51,230 bases of DNA from an uncultured Oscillospiraceae bacterium (lineage in GTDB: Bacteria > Bacillota > Clostridia > Oscillospirales > Oscillospiraceae), in NCBI GenBank assembly GCA_934574095.1, contig CAKTMW010000008.1, positions 1-51,230 on the forward strand. The letters run 5' to 3'. Below, in pieces: positions 33,076-41,299 of this stretch. How positions within the stretch are numbered: the stretch's first letter is position 1; every line of letters starts with the position of its first letter. The notes beneath the pieces were generated by a model. That model ran no database searches. It saw only the letters and a program-made list of their open reading frames with translations, and was not told where the DNA came from. Both the position numbers and the translations under genes were made by a program.

Positions 33076-34209
33076 TCATAGCATAGGAAATCGGGTGTTC
33101 TTGTGCCGCAGCAGCGCTTCATACAGGGCGTCGATGTCGGCAAAGGTGGTCTCCGGGCCGAAGCTGACGCGCAGTACGCCGTTGGCGGTGCGCTTGTCCA
33201 GTCCCAGCGCCGTCACCACATGGCTCAGCTTGCCCCGGTGGCAGGCGCTGCCCGCCGACAGGCAGATACCCTGACTCCCCAGATCGGTGACCACGTTGGC
33301 GCTGGGGTAGCCCACCAGCGACACCATCAGGATATGGGGTGCTTCCCCTTCGCCGACGGCCACCACGCCGTCGATGGAAAGGAGCTTCTCTTTACAGTAG
33401 GCCTTGACCTCTACCATGTGGGCCAGCTTGTCCGCCAGACCGTCAGCGCGCAGCTCCGCCGCCTTGGCGAAGCCCGCGATCTGGGCGGTGGCCTCGGTGC
33501 CAGAGCGGGTGCTCTCCTCCTGCCCGCCGCCGTGGAGCAGCGGCCGGATATTGCGGACGTTGGGACCCACGTACAGTGCGCCGATGCCCTTGGGGCCGCC
33601 GATCTTATGGGCGGAAAGGCTCATCATATCTACCCCCAGCGTTTTGGGGTCGCAGGGCACTTTTAGAAAGCCCTGCACCGCGTCGGTATGCAGCAGGGCG
33701 CGGTTCTTGCGCTCCCTCATGACCTGGGCGATCTCCGCCAGCGGGAACACGCACCCCGTCTCGTTGTTCACCAGCATGACGCTGACCACCGCCGTATCCT
33801 CCCGCAGCGCGTCGCCCACCTGCTGGGCGGTGATATGACCGGTCCTGTCGGGCTTGAGATACGTCACCTCATACCCCTGCTGCTCCAGCGCACGGCAGGT
33901 CTCCAGCACGGCGCTGTGCTCCACGGTGGTGGTGATGATGTGCTTGCCCACGTGGCGGTTCTGCCACAGGGCGGCCTGAATGGCCCAGTTGTCGCTCTCC
34001 GTGCCGCAGGAGGTGAAATGCAGTTCCTTGGGCTGGCAGCCCACCGCCCCGGCGATAACGGCCCGATAGCCCTCCACCATCTTCTTGGCGTCCTGTCCCA
34101 GCGGGTACTGGGAGGAGGGATTGCCGAACTGCTGCGTCAGCACACGGTACATCTCGTCGGCAACAGCCTGGGGAATGGGGGTGGTGGCGGCGTGATCCAG
34201 ATAAATCAT
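33076..34209 (-). CDS. Cysteine desulfurase (IscS/NifS family)
   Basis: A 377-residue PLP enzyme that takes sulfur from cysteine for Fe-S clusters, thiamine or tRNA thiolation. Landmarks are IYLDHAATTPIP at the N-terminus, HIITTTVEHSAVLETC, the PLP lysine in MMSLSAHKIGGPKGIGALY near 205, and the active-site Cys loop CLSAGSACHRGKLSHV near 325. The compact loop with SACHRG is typical of the NifS group in Firmicutes. No scaffold gene is beside it, so its acceptor is unknown; the nearby methylthiotransferase gene mtaB is a possible user of sulfur. Confidence 0.94.
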   Translation of the reverse strand: MIYLDHAATTPIPQAVADEMYRVLTQQFGNPSSQYPLGQDAKKMVEGYRAVIAGAVGCQPKELHFTSCGTESDNWAIQAALWQNRHVGKHIITTTVEHSAVLETCRALEQQGYEVTYLKPDRTGHITAQQVGDALREDTAVVSVMLVNNETGCVFPLAEIAQVMRERKNRALLHTDAVQGFLKVPCDPKTLGVDMMSLSAHKIGGPKGIGALYVGPNVRNIRPLLHGGGQEESTRSGTEATAQIAGFAKAAELRADGLADKLAHMVEVKAYCKEKLLSIDGVVAVGEGEAPHILMVSLVGYPSANVVTDLGSQGICLSAGSACHRGKLSHVVTALGLDKRTANGVLRVSFGPETTFADIDALYEALLRHKNTRFPML

Positions 34210-34303
34210 AACGGTTTCCTCTCTATTTTTCGCCTGTCGGGTCTTGTCATACCCGGCGGGATACAGTATAATGAAGTATTATTTTACAGGCAAAACATCC
34301 GCT

Positions 34304-34429
34304 CTGTCATTCCGAGACCAGTCCGCAGACTGGTCGTGGGAATCCGTTTTCCTTCTTCTCTTTCATAGGGAAGGAACGGATCGCCGCGCCGCGAAGCAAG
34401 TACCCTTGGGGTGCACCTCGCAATGACAG
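34304..34429. repeat. MITE-like palindromic element (126 bp)
   Basis: The ends are CTGTCATTCCGAG and CTCGCAATGACAG, inverted repeats of 13 bp with one mismatch. Inside are a smaller hairpin (GACCAGTC-CGCA-GACTGGTC) and GCGAAGCAAG, resembling the CATTGCGAG / CGAAGCAAT palindromic repeats spread through many bacterial genomes. It lies in the gap between the divergent cysteine desulfurase and mtaB genes; the rest of that gap (34210-34484) shows no gene. Confidence 0.7.
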
Positions 34430-34484
34430 GGAACGACATATTCCGCAATTTTTAATTATACTGTATCAAAAAGGAAAGTGCAAG

Positions 34485-35768
34485 ATGCGCGTTGCGATTT
34501 ACACCCTTGGCTGCAAGGTGAACCAATATGAAACACAGGCCATGGAGCAGGAGCTTGTCCGCCGGGGCCACACGCTGGTGCCCTTTGAGGAAACGGCGGA
34601 CGCCTACATCGTCAATACCTGCTCCGTCACCGCCGTCAGCGACAAGAAGTCCCGGCAGATGATCCGCCGCTGCCGCAAGCTCAACGAAAACGCCGTGGTG
34701 GCCGCCTGCGGCTGCTATGTTCAGACCCACCCCGACGAGGCGGCGGGACTGGAGCTGGACCTGATCGCCGGCACCGGCGACCGGATGGCGTTCCTCGACC
34801 TTTTGGAGCAGGCCGCCCACGAAAAGGAGCCCATGACGCTGCTGGACGACGCCCTGCGCCGCCGCCGGTTCGAGGTGCTGCCTGCCGGCGGTATGGCGGA
34901 GCGCACCCGCGCCATGCTGAAGGTGGAGGACGGCTGCGTAAACTTCTGCACCTACTGCATCATCCCCTACGCCCGTGGCCCGGTGCGGTCTCTGCCGCTG
35001 GAAACGGCGGCGGAGCAGACGCGGCAGCTACGGCAGGAGGGCTATCAGGAGCTGGTGCTGACGGGCATCGAGATTTCCAGCTGGGGCCACGACCTGAAGG
35101 ACGGCAGCAGCTTCATTGACCTGCTGGAAGCCGTCAGCGCGGCGGCAGGCCATATGCGCATAAGGCTGGGCAGTCTGGAGCCTCGCACCATCACGGAGGA
35201 CTTCTGCCGCCGGGCGGTAAAGCTCCCCAATCTCTGTCCCCATTTCCACCTGTCGCTGCAATCCGGCTGTGATGCCACGCTGAAGCGCATGAACCGGAAA
35301 TACGACACCGCCCGCTTCTATGAATCGGTGACGCTGCTGCGGCAGCACTTCGACCACGTGGCCGTCACCACCGATCTTATCACCGGCTTCCCCGGCGAAA
35401 CGGAAGAGGAGTTCTCCCAGACGCTGGCGTTCATCGAAAAATGCGGCTTCGCCGCCGTGCATATCTTCCCCTACTCCATCCGCCCCGGCACCAAAGCGGC
35501 GGCCATGCCCCAGCTGACGGCGGCGGTGAAGGAGGAGCGGGCCGCACGGGCCGCGCAGGTGGCCCACCGGATGCATCAGGCCTATCTGGCAGGCTGCGTG
35601 GGCAAGACCTATCCGGTGCTGTTTGAGCAGGAAAAGGACGGCCTGTACACCGGCCATGCCCCCAACTATATGGAGGTGGCGGTGCAGGGACAGGCGCTTC
35701 ACAATCAGGTTCGGGAGGTGACCATCACCGCATGCAATGGAGAGACATTATTGGGAGAGCTGCTATGA
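34485..35768 (+). CDS. mtaB: tRNA ms2t6A methylthiotransferase MtaB
   Basis: A 427-residue radical-SAM methylthiotransferase that adds a methylthio group to t6A at tRNA position 37. The N-terminal UPF0004 domain has Cys ligands C10 (LGCKVNQYE), C46 (NTCSVT) and C77 (CGCY). The radical SAM cluster is C151, C155 and C158 (DGCVNFCTYCIIPYARG). A C-terminal TRAM-like region ends the protein. The start follows AAAAAGGAAAGTGCAAG, and the gene overlaps yfbR by 4 bp (ATGA). Confidence 0.94.
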   Translation: MRVAIYTLGCKVNQYETQAMEQELVRRGHTLVPFEETADAYIVNTCSVTAVSDKKSRQMIRRCRKLNENAVVAACGCYVQTHPDEAAGLELDLIAGTGDRMAFLDLLEQAAHEKEPMTLLDDALRRRRFEVLPAGGMAERTRAMLKVEDGCVNFCTYCIIPYARGPVRSLPLETAAEQTRQLRQEGYQELVLTGIEISSWGHDLKDGSSFIDLLEAVSAAAGHMRIRLGSLEPRTITEDFCRRAVKLPNLCPHFHLSLQSGCDATLKRMNRKYDTARFYESVTLLRQHFDHVAVTTDLITGFPGETEEEFSQTLAFIEKCGFAAVHIFPYSIRPGTKAAAMPQLTAAVKEERAARAAQVAHRMHQAYLAGCVGKTYPVLFEQEKDGLYTGHAPNYMEVAVQGQALHNQVREVTITACNGETLLGELL

Positions 35769-36349
35769 AGGAAAACGACCATCACTTTTTCGCCTACATC
35801 AGCCGGATGCGGTTCATCAACCGCTGGGCGCTGATGCGCAACAGCTATACCGAGAACATTCAGGAGCACAGCCACATGACCGCCGTGCTGGCCCACGCCC
35901 TGGCGGTGATCCGCAACCAGTTCTTTGACGGCCGCGTGGACGAGGGGCAGGTGGCCGTGGCCGCCCTGTACCACGACGCCGGGGAGATTCTCACCGGCGA
36001 CATGCCCACCCCCATCAAGTACTACAACCCCGCCATCCGCGAGGCGTACCGGCAGGTGGAGCGTGTGGCAGAGGAAAAGCTGCTGGCCATGCTGCCCGAC
36101 GAGCTGCGTCCCACATACAGCGCCGCCCTGTCCCCCGCCGCGCCGGAAATTCAGCAGCTGGTGAAGGCCGCCGATAAGCTCAGCGCCTACATCAAGTGTC
36201 TTGAGGAGCTGAAGGCGGGCAACACCGAGTTCAAGCAGGCGGCGGAGCAGACCCGCTACGCGCTGGACGACATGGAGCTGCCGGAGCTGGACTACTTCCT
36301 GGAGCACTTCCTGCCGTCCTTCAAGCTGACGCTGGATGAATTGGAATAA
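35765..36349 (+). CDS. yfbR: HD-domain 5'-deoxynucleotidase (YfbR-like)
   Basis: A 194-residue metal-dependent HD protein. The motif set is H35 (NIQEHSHMTAVLAH), H70-D71 (ALYHDAGEILTGDMPTP) and D167-type residues further on, matching YfbR, which removes phosphate from 2'-deoxynucleoside monophosphates. The start is the ATG at 35765, coupled to the mtaB stop; an ATG at 35732 lies inside mtaB and is rejected. Confidence 0.9.
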   Translation: MKENDHHFFAYISRMRFINRWALMRNSYTENIQEHSHMTAVLAHALAVIRNQFFDGRVDEGQVAVAALYHDAGEILTGDMPTPIKYYNPAIREAYRQVERVAEEKLLAMLPDELRPTYSAALSPAAPEIQQLVKAADKLSAYIKCLEELKAGNTEFKQAAEQTRYALDDMELPELDYFLEHFLPSFKLTLDELE

Positions 36350-36736
36350 AATAGCCCCGACGCCTCGCCGTATAGTGAAAACCGCCCGCATAACGCGGCG
36401 GGGTGAGGTCACCCCGCCCTACGCACCGTGCATCGAAATCTTTCGTAGGGCGGCATGACCACATGCCGCCGCGTACAACGCTGCCGCTTCTACCGTCGCG
36501 TGTATCAGCGGCAGCGGCGCAAAACGAAGGTCAATGCGTCATACGCAACGAAAACAGCCATGCCCCGCGAACGCGTGGTAAAAGGCCGCAAATTCGTAAC
36601 CGGAACAGCGCGGGCGGATTTTTAAACCGCAGGTGTAAATGGCGTTTTTGGTTACTTTTGCCGCCAAGGGCAAAAGTAACTCGCGCCGGAGCGCGAAACA
36701 TTTTTTACGTAACTTACACCAAAGGAGTGAATCAAT
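36350..36736. repeat. Repeat-rich intergenic region with REP-like palindromes
   Basis: No gene is supported. It contains GGCGGGG-TGAGGTCA-CCCCGCC CTACG near 36400-36424, GTAGGGCGGCATG-ACCA-CATGCCGCC near 36447-36473, CGCTGCCGCT / AGCGGCAGCG, and a 12-bp inverted repeat GTTACTTTTGCC / GGCAAAAGTAAC near 36651-36682. These are short palindromes like those at 10985 and 42662. The region includes the leader of the ACT gene. Confidence 0.6.
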
Positions 36737-37006
36737 ATGAAAGCAATCGTAACCGTGGTAGGCAAGGACCAGGTGGGCATTATCGCCGGTGTATGCAACA
36801 CCCTGGCCGACAGCCAGATCAACGTGCTGGACATCAGCCAGACCATCATGGAGGGCTATTTCACCATGATGATGGTGGTGGATCTGGCGGCGTGCGAAAC
36901 GCCCTTTGACCAGCTGCGCACCATTCTCAAAGACTATGGCGAGGGCCGCGGCCTGTCCATCCGCATTCAGCGGGAGGACATTTTCGACGCCATGCACAAG
37001 CTGTAA
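36737..37006 (+). CDS. ACT-domain protein (UPF0237)
   Basis: An 89-residue single ACT domain: [38 protein letters not shown] domains bind amino acids or similar small ligands and form dimers. In many Firmicutes and Archaea this protein is encoded directly before a DUF711 protein, as here with a 14-bp gap, so the two probably act together. AAAGGAGTGAATCAAT precedes the start. The ligand is unknown. Confidence 0.93.
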   Translation: MKAIVTVVGKDQVGIIAGVCNTLADSQINVLDISQTIMEGYFTMMMVVDLAACETPFDQLRTILKDYGEGRGLSIRIQREDIFDAMHKL

Positions 37007-37020
37007 GCGGAGGCGGAACC

Positions 37021-38379
37021 ATGCTGAATCTGCAAAACATTTTTGACACCATCGACATGATCGACAAGCAGCATCTGGACATCCGCACCATCACCATGGG
37101 CATCTCCCTGCTGGACTGCGTCAGCGAGGACCCCAAGCGCTGCTGCGACAAAATTTACGACAAGATCTGCCGCCGGGCGGAAAAGCTGGTGCAGACGGGC
37201 CGGGACATCGAAAGCGAATTCGGTATCCCCATCGTCAACAAGCGCATCTCCGTCACCCCCATGGCGCTGGTGGCGGGCAGCTGCGACACGGAGGATTACG
37301 TTCCCTTCGCCCTGACCCTTGACCGGGCGGGCAAGACCTGCGGCGTGGACTTTCTGGGCGGCTATTCCGCCCTGGTGCAGAAGGGCTTTTCCAAGGGCGA
37401 CGAGCTGCTGCTGCGCGCCATCCCCCAGGCGCTGGCCCAGACCGATCTGGTGTGCTCCAGCGTCAACGTGGGCAGCACGAAGGCCGGCATCAACATGGAC
37501 GCGGTGGCCCGTATGGGCCGCATCATCAAGGAGACAGCTCATCTGACCAAGGACAAGGACGGTCTGGGCTGCGCCAAGCTGGTGGTGTTCTGCAACGCTG
37601 TGGAGGACAACCCCTTTATGGCGGGCGCGTTCCACGGCGTTGGCGAGGCGGACAGCGTCATCAACGTGGGCGTTTCCGGCCCCGGCGTGGTGTACCACGC
37701 CCTGCAGAAGTGTAAAGGAGAACCCTTTGACGTGGTGGCGGAGACCATCAAAAAGACCGCCTTCCAGATCACCCGTATGGGCCAGATGGTGGCTGCTGAG
37801 GCGTCCCGCCGTCTGGACACCCCCTTCGGCATCGTGGACCTGTCCCTGGCCCCCACCCCCGCCATCGGAGACAGTGTGGCCCGTATTCTGGAGGAGATGG
37901 GCCTTGCCGTCTGCGGCACCCACGGCACCACCGCGGCGCTGGCGCTGCTGAACGACGCGGTGAAGAAGGGCGGCGTCATGGCCAGCGGCCACGTGGGCGG
38001 CCTGTCCGGCGCCTTTATCCCCGTGTCGGAAGACGAGGGCATGATCGCCGCCGCCCAGCAGGGCACCCTGACCATCGACAAGCTGGAGGCCATGACCTGC
38101 GTGTGCTCCGTGGGCCTGGATATGATCGCCGTACCCGGCGACACCAGCGCCGAGACCATCTCCGCCATCATCGCCGACGAGGCGGCGGTGGGTATGGTCA
38201 ACAGCAAGACCACTGCCGTCCGCATCATTCCCGTGGAGGGCAAGACCGTGGGCGACGTGGTGGAAATGGGCGGTCTGCTGGGGTCTGCCCCGCTGATGCC
38301 AGTGCACACCGAGTCTAGCGCGGACTTTATCGCCCGCGGCGGCCGCATCCCCGCCCCGCTGCAAAGCCTGAAGAACTGA
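37021..38379 (+). CDS. PFL-family protein (DUF711/UPF0210)
   Basis: A 452-residue cytosolic protein of the DUF711 family. Characteristic stretches are [13 protein letters not shown] near the N-terminus, [36 protein letters not shown], and AGVMNSKT-like [22 protein letters not shown] near the C-terminus. The structure of one relative resembles pyruvate formate-lyase-like folds, but no activity is established. It follows the ACT gene closely and both are likely co-transcribed. A GCGGAGGCGGAACC site precedes the start. Confidence 0.92.
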   Translation: MLNLQNIFDTIDMIDKQHLDIRTITMGISLLDCVSEDPKRCCDKIYDKICRRAEKLVQTGRDIESEFGIPIVNKRISVTPMALVAGSCDTEDYVPFALTLDRAGKTCGVDFLGGYSALVQKGFSKGDELLLRAIPQALAQTDLVCSSVNVGSTKAGINMDAVARMGRIIKETAHLTKDKDGLGCAKLVVFCNAVEDNPFMAGAFHGVGEADSVINVGVSGPGVVYHALQKCKGEPFDVVAETIKKTAFQITRMGQMVAAEASRRLDTPFGIVDLSLAPTPAIGDSVARILEEMGLAVCGTHGTTAALALLNDAVKKGGVMASGHVGGLSGAFIPVSEDEGMIAAAQQGTLTIDKLEAMTCVCSVGLDMIAVPGDTSAETISAIIADEAAVGMVNSKTTAVRIIPVEGKTVGDVVEMGGLLGSAPLMPVHTESSADFIARGGRIPAPLQSLKN

Positions 38380-38389
38380 GGGACCCGCC

Positions 38390-38869
38390 ATGATACGACA
38401 CGCCACCGAAGCCGACCTGCCCCGGATTCTGGCCATCTATGACGCCGCTCGCCGCTTCATGCGGCAGAATGGCAACATGACCCAGTGGGTCAACGGCTAC
38501 CCCTCGGAGCCGCTGCTGCGGCAGGATATCGCCAACGGCGACCTGTACGTGATGGAGGATGAGAGCGGCGTTTACGCTGTTTTCGCGCTGGTCATCGGCG
38601 AAGACCCCACCTACGCCGAGATCGAGGGTGCGTGGCAGGATACCGCCACCCCCTACGGCACCATCCACCGCATCGGCAGCGACGGCGTCCACCGGGGCGT
38701 GCTGCACGAGTGCGTAGACTGGGCGGCGCAGCGGATATCCCACCTGCGGGTGGACACCCACGCGGACAACCATGTGATGCAGCGCTGCATCCTGCGGGAA
38801 GGCTTCGCCTACTGCGGCGTCATCCATGTAGCCGACGGTACACCCCGCGTGGCCTTTGAACGAATTTGA
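38390..38869 (+). CDS. GNAT-family N-acetyltransferase
   Basis: A 159-residue GNAT enzyme. IRHATEADLPRILAIYDAAR is the usual N-terminal strand-helix; the acetyl-CoA binding region is around HRIGSDGVHRGVLHECVDWA, where the loop departs from the common Q/RxxGxG/A form; and the C-terminus has NHVMQRCILREGFAYCGVI. The acceptor is unknown. It follows the DUF711 gene by 10 bp and is likely in the same transcript. Confidence 0.88.
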   Translation: MIRHATEADLPRILAIYDAARRFMRQNGNMTQWVNGYPSEPLLRQDIANGDLYVMEDESGVYAVFALVIGEDPTYAEIEGAWQDTATPYGTIHRIGSDGVHRGVLHECVDWAAQRISHLRVDTHADNHVMQRCILREGFAYCGVIHVADGTPRVAFERI

Positions 38870-38888
38870 CATGGGGAAGGAGATAAAA

Positions 38889-39113
38889 ATGGACCCTATT
38901 TTTGACATCGAACTGGAGGATTGCCCCGTCTGCCGCGGCGTAGGCGTCATGCAGGATGAACAGGGCTGGTGCGTTTCCGTCTGCTGCGCGGACTGCGGCG
39001 CGGAGACCGCCCATGCCGGCTATCATACGCCGGAGGAACGGCTGGAGGCCGCCAAGCGGGTGGCCTTGCTGTGGAACATGGGCAAGGTCATCCACACCGG
39101 TGTAGGCGACTAA
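38889..39113 (+). CDS. Lar-like zinc-ribbon protein
   Basis: A 74-residue protein with two Cys pairs: CPVCRGVGVM near residue 9 and CCADCGAETA near 31, followed by EERLEAAKRVALLWNMG. The pattern matches the restriction-alleviation Lar family, whose phage members reduce type I restriction; chromosomal relatives have no proven role. The start at 38889 is chosen because GGGGAAGGAGATAAAA precedes it. It is the last gene before a terminator. Confidence 0.75.
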   Translation: MDPIFDIELEDCPVCRGVGVMQDEQGWCVSVCCADCGAETAHAGYHTPEERLEAAKRVALLWNMGKVIHTGVGD

Positions 39114-39153
39114 AAAAAGACATCCGGCGTCATACGACGCCGGATGTCTTTTT
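39112..39153 (+). terminator. Terminator of the ACT-DUF711-GNAT-Lar operon
   Basis: AAAAAAAGACATCCGGCGTC-ATAC- and its complement ending CTTTTT; it begins at the stop codon of the Lar-like gene. Confidence 0.9.
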
Positions 39154-39195
39154 ATCCGTTATTGCGACAACAAAAAGTATAATCGACACAAAATA

Positions 39196-39474
39196 TTACG
39201 ATTTGCTATCGTTTTCCGTCGGCTTGTGGGATTTTTTCCCGCCCGTCAGGTTGGCCAGCGCCATGCCCCACAGGGGCCCCAGCGCCAGTCCGATGGCGTG
39301 GTTTTCCCATAAGCTGCAGCCGTTCAGCGCCATGCCCAGCAGCAGGCCCAGACACATACCGATGGCAATGCGCTCATCGTCCTTTTCCCGCTTGCGGCTG
39401 TTTCCGGCGCAGAGGATGGCCACTGCCACCCCCGCCAGCACCCAGGGCAGCGCCGCCAGAAGAAAGTCCCGCAC
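39196..39474 (-). CDS. Small membrane protein
   Basis: A 92-residue protein with three hydrophobic stretches: residues 4-22 (FLLAALPWVLAGVAVAILC), about 36-50 (IGMCLGLLLGMALNG) and about 60-76. The C-terminus is polar (GGKKSHKPTENDSKS). The family is not recognised. It starts with GTG at 39474, just after the stop of the preceding gene, whose last codons supply GAGGAG as binding site. It is the last gene of a four-gene membrane-protein operon with PspC. Confidence 0.7.
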   Translation of the reverse strand: MRDFLLAALPWVLAGVAVAILCAGNSRKREKDDERIAIGMCLGLLLGMALNGCSLWENHAIGLALGPLWGMALANLTGGKKSHKPTENDSKS

Positions 39475-39476
39475 GG

Positions 39477-40019
39477 TTACATCATCTCCTCGCTTTGCGT
39501 CCCCTGGGCGATCTCCGCGCCGTAGCGGAACACCACCGACGCCAGGATCAGCACCACGCCCAGTATCACGCTTCCGCCGTTGTCCAGCCACTTGGGCTCC
39601 GCCGCGTCAAGAAGTTGGTAGGGGATGATCTGCAATGCCATGCTGACGATGGGCAGCACGATGGTCAGAATGCCCAGATGCCGCAGCTGGGCAGCGCCGT
39701 CCTGGGTGAAGGGGGTGCCGTCCGCCAGCTCGCGGCCCAGATAGTTCCGGGCGAACCACAGCAGCGTCCCGTTGAAGGCGCAGGCAACGGCCTCGCCCAC
39801 CAGCGTGGCCAGCGTATGGTCATAAGTGCCCTGGTCGATGTACTGCATCAGCCGCTCCATGGCGCCGATGCCTTCGGCGGGCATGCTGTTCCAGCGGCCC
39901 CACAGTATCGCGGCCACCAGGGCGAAGACCATGCCCACGATGGACAGCACCGTTCCCACCCCCGTCAGAGACAGGAAAACGTGGGCGCACTTCTGAATGG
40001 TGTTCAGGCTCTTACTCAT
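39477..40019 (-). CDS. Integral membrane protein, DUF2975-like
   Basis: A 180-residue protein with four membrane helices (about 15-40, 73-92, 117-138 and 147-165). RELADGTPFTQDGAAQLRHLGIL and the ending FRYGAEIAQ resemble DUF2975, a family of four-helix proteins without a known function. It overlaps the upstream 61-residue gene by 8 bp. The start at 40019 follows GAGGAGAATGTC. Confidence 0.72.
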   Translation of the reverse strand: MSKSLNTIQKCAHVFLSLTGVGTVLSIVGMVFALVAAILWGRWNSMPAEGIGAMERLMQYIDQGTYDHTLATLVGEAVACAFNGTLLWFARNYLGRELADGTPFTQDGAAQLRHLGILTIVLPIVSMALQIIPYQLLDAAEPKWLDNGGSVILGVVLILASVVFRYGAEIAQGTQSEEMM

Positions 40020-40197
40020 GACATTCTCCTCTTTGACTCTGTTTTTCGGCGCGGCGGTCGATAATGTTGGCTGCGGCGGCGCTGCCCAGCGCCAGGGGCA
40101 GGCACAGGGCGTCGTTGCCCTCCGTCGGCAGGCACAGGCCCAGCGCCGCGGCGGATACCACGCACAGCGCGATGGCCAGCATACGCAGCGCCCTCAT
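40012..40197 (-). CDS. Small hydrophobic protein
   Basis: A 61-residue protein with two hydrophobic segments (residues 3-22 and about 32-45) and a charged C-terminus (DRRAEKQSQRGECHE). Family not recognised. The ATG at 40197 follows GGAGACGCACA and overlaps the PspC gene stop by 4 bp; its stop overlaps the next gene by 8 bp. These tight overlaps support a real, coupled gene. Confidence 0.6.
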   Translation of the reverse strand: MRALRMLAIALCVVSAAALGLCLPTEGNDALCLPLALGSAAAANIIDRRAEKQSQRGECHE

Positions 40198-40400
40198 TGT
40201 GCGTCTCCGCCCATGACGGGCCGCTCCGGGATCACCAGCGCCGCGATGATGTACGCCAGCAGTCCGCTGCCGCCCATGGCGCAGAACAGCACCCAGCCCA
40301 ACCGGATCAGCGTGGGGTCCATGTCGAAATATTCCGCGATACCGCCGCATACACCGGCGATGACCTTGTTTTCGTTGGAACGGTATAATCTCTTTTTCAT
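40194..40400 (-). CDS. PspC-domain membrane protein
   Basis: A 68-residue PspC domain: KKRLYRSNENKVIAGVCGGIAEYF, then DPTLIRLGWVLFCAMGGSGLLAYIIAALVIPE. PspC proteins sense or relay envelope stress from the inner leaflet. The start at 40400 follows AAAGGAGAATGCAGT; an upstream ATG in the leader is rejected. It heads a four-gene leftward operon, and a TATAAT box lies at 40440-40445 on the minus strand. Confidence 0.9.
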   Translation of the reverse strand: MKKRLYRSNENKVIAGVCGGIAEYFDMDPTLIRLGWVLFCAMGGSGLLAYIIAALVIPERPVMGGDAQ

Positions 40401-40512
40401 ACTGCATTCTCCTTTGACTTGTTTATCGATCATGGTGCTATTATACCGCGCCTCCGCTTTTCCCGATAGGTCCGTTTTGCAGGCGGATGTGTCAAAACTT
40501 TAGAAGGAACAC

Positions 40513-40552
40513 AAAAAGGACCGGCATCGCCCTGCGATGCCGGTCCTTTTGC
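40513..40552 (-). terminator. Terminator of the two-component system operon
   Basis: AAAAGGACCGGCATCG-CCCTG-CGATGCCGGTCCTTTT directly after the response-regulator stop; symmetric A/T flanks. Confidence 0.88.
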
Positions 40553-40555
40553 ATT

Positions 40556-41299
40556 TCATATCTCGTTTTCCAGAAAATCCCGCCGGTACTGGGACGGCGT
40601 CACGCCCTCGGCCTTCTTGAATGCCTTGGTAAACACCCGGTAATCCCCGTACCCGCACTGTTCTGACACCTCCGCGATGGGCAGCGACGTGCCCAGCAGC
40701 AGCTTCCGCGCCTGCTCTATGCGGATGTTGGTCAGATACGTCAGAAAGTTGACGCCGATCTCGTTCTTAAACAGCTGGCTGATGTACGGCGCGCTGAGAT
40801 GGAACTCCTCCGCCAGCAGGTTCAGGCTGATGTCCTCCGCCAGATGGGTCTGCAAATACCGGGTCAGTCCCGTGATGGGCCGCTCCTCCAGCCGCTCCGG
40901 TTCCGCGGCGGTGCGCCGCTGGAACAGGCTGACCTTCAGGTTGTCGATACATTCCCCGAACTCCTCATAGTTCACCGGCTTGAGGATATAGTCCGTGATC
41001 TGCAATCGCAGCGCCTCCCGGCAGTAGGAAAAGTCGTCATATCCCGACACGATGACAAAGGCCGTGTCCGGGTGTTTGGCGCGGCTCGCCTGGATCACCT
41101 TCAGCCCGTTCATGATAGGGATGTTGATGTCCATGATGGCGATATCCGGCTGCAAGGCGTCGATCTGGGCCAGCGCCTCCATGCCGTCGGCGGCCTCGCC
41201 CACCACCTGGCAGTCGTGGGCTTCCCAGTCGAAGAGGCGCTTGAACCCCTCCCGTATCATGATCTCGTCGTCCACCAGCAGCACCCGCAGCTTTTTCAT
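40556..41299 (-). CDS. AraC-type response regulator (YesN-like)
   Basis: A 247-residue response regulator. The receiver domain (1-125) has D10-D11, the phosphorylated D57 in IAIMDINIP, and K in DYILKPVNY near 108. Residues ~148-245 are an AraC-type double helix-turn-helix (LAEEFHLSAPYISQLFKNEIG and IAEVSEQCGYGDYRVFTKAFKK). It works with the adjacent histidine kinase, overlapping it by 4 bp. YesMN-type systems often control sugar or peptide uptake genes, but no transporter gene is next to it, so its target is unknown. Confidence 0.92.
   Translation of the reverse strand: MKKLRVLLVDDEIMIREGFKRLFDWEAHDCQVVGEAADGMEALAQIDALQPDIAIMDINIPIMNGLKVIQASRAKHPDTAFVIVSGYDDFSYCREALRLQITDYILKPVNYEEFGECIDNLKVSLFQRRTAAEPERLEERPITGLTRYLQTHLAEDISLNLLAEEFHLSAPYISQLFKNEIGVNFLTYLTNIRIEQARKLLLGTSLPIAEVSEQCGYGDYRVFTKAFKKAEGVTPSQYRRDFLENEI

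Noticed and set aside
36350..36736. A possible CRISPR array, because several short palindromes follow each other
   Set aside because: The repeats differ from each other, have no regular spacing and no cas genes are nearby.
36967..38436. A 489-codon minus-strand frame
   Set aside because: It is antisense to the DUF711 gene, with no binding site and a shadow-like composition.
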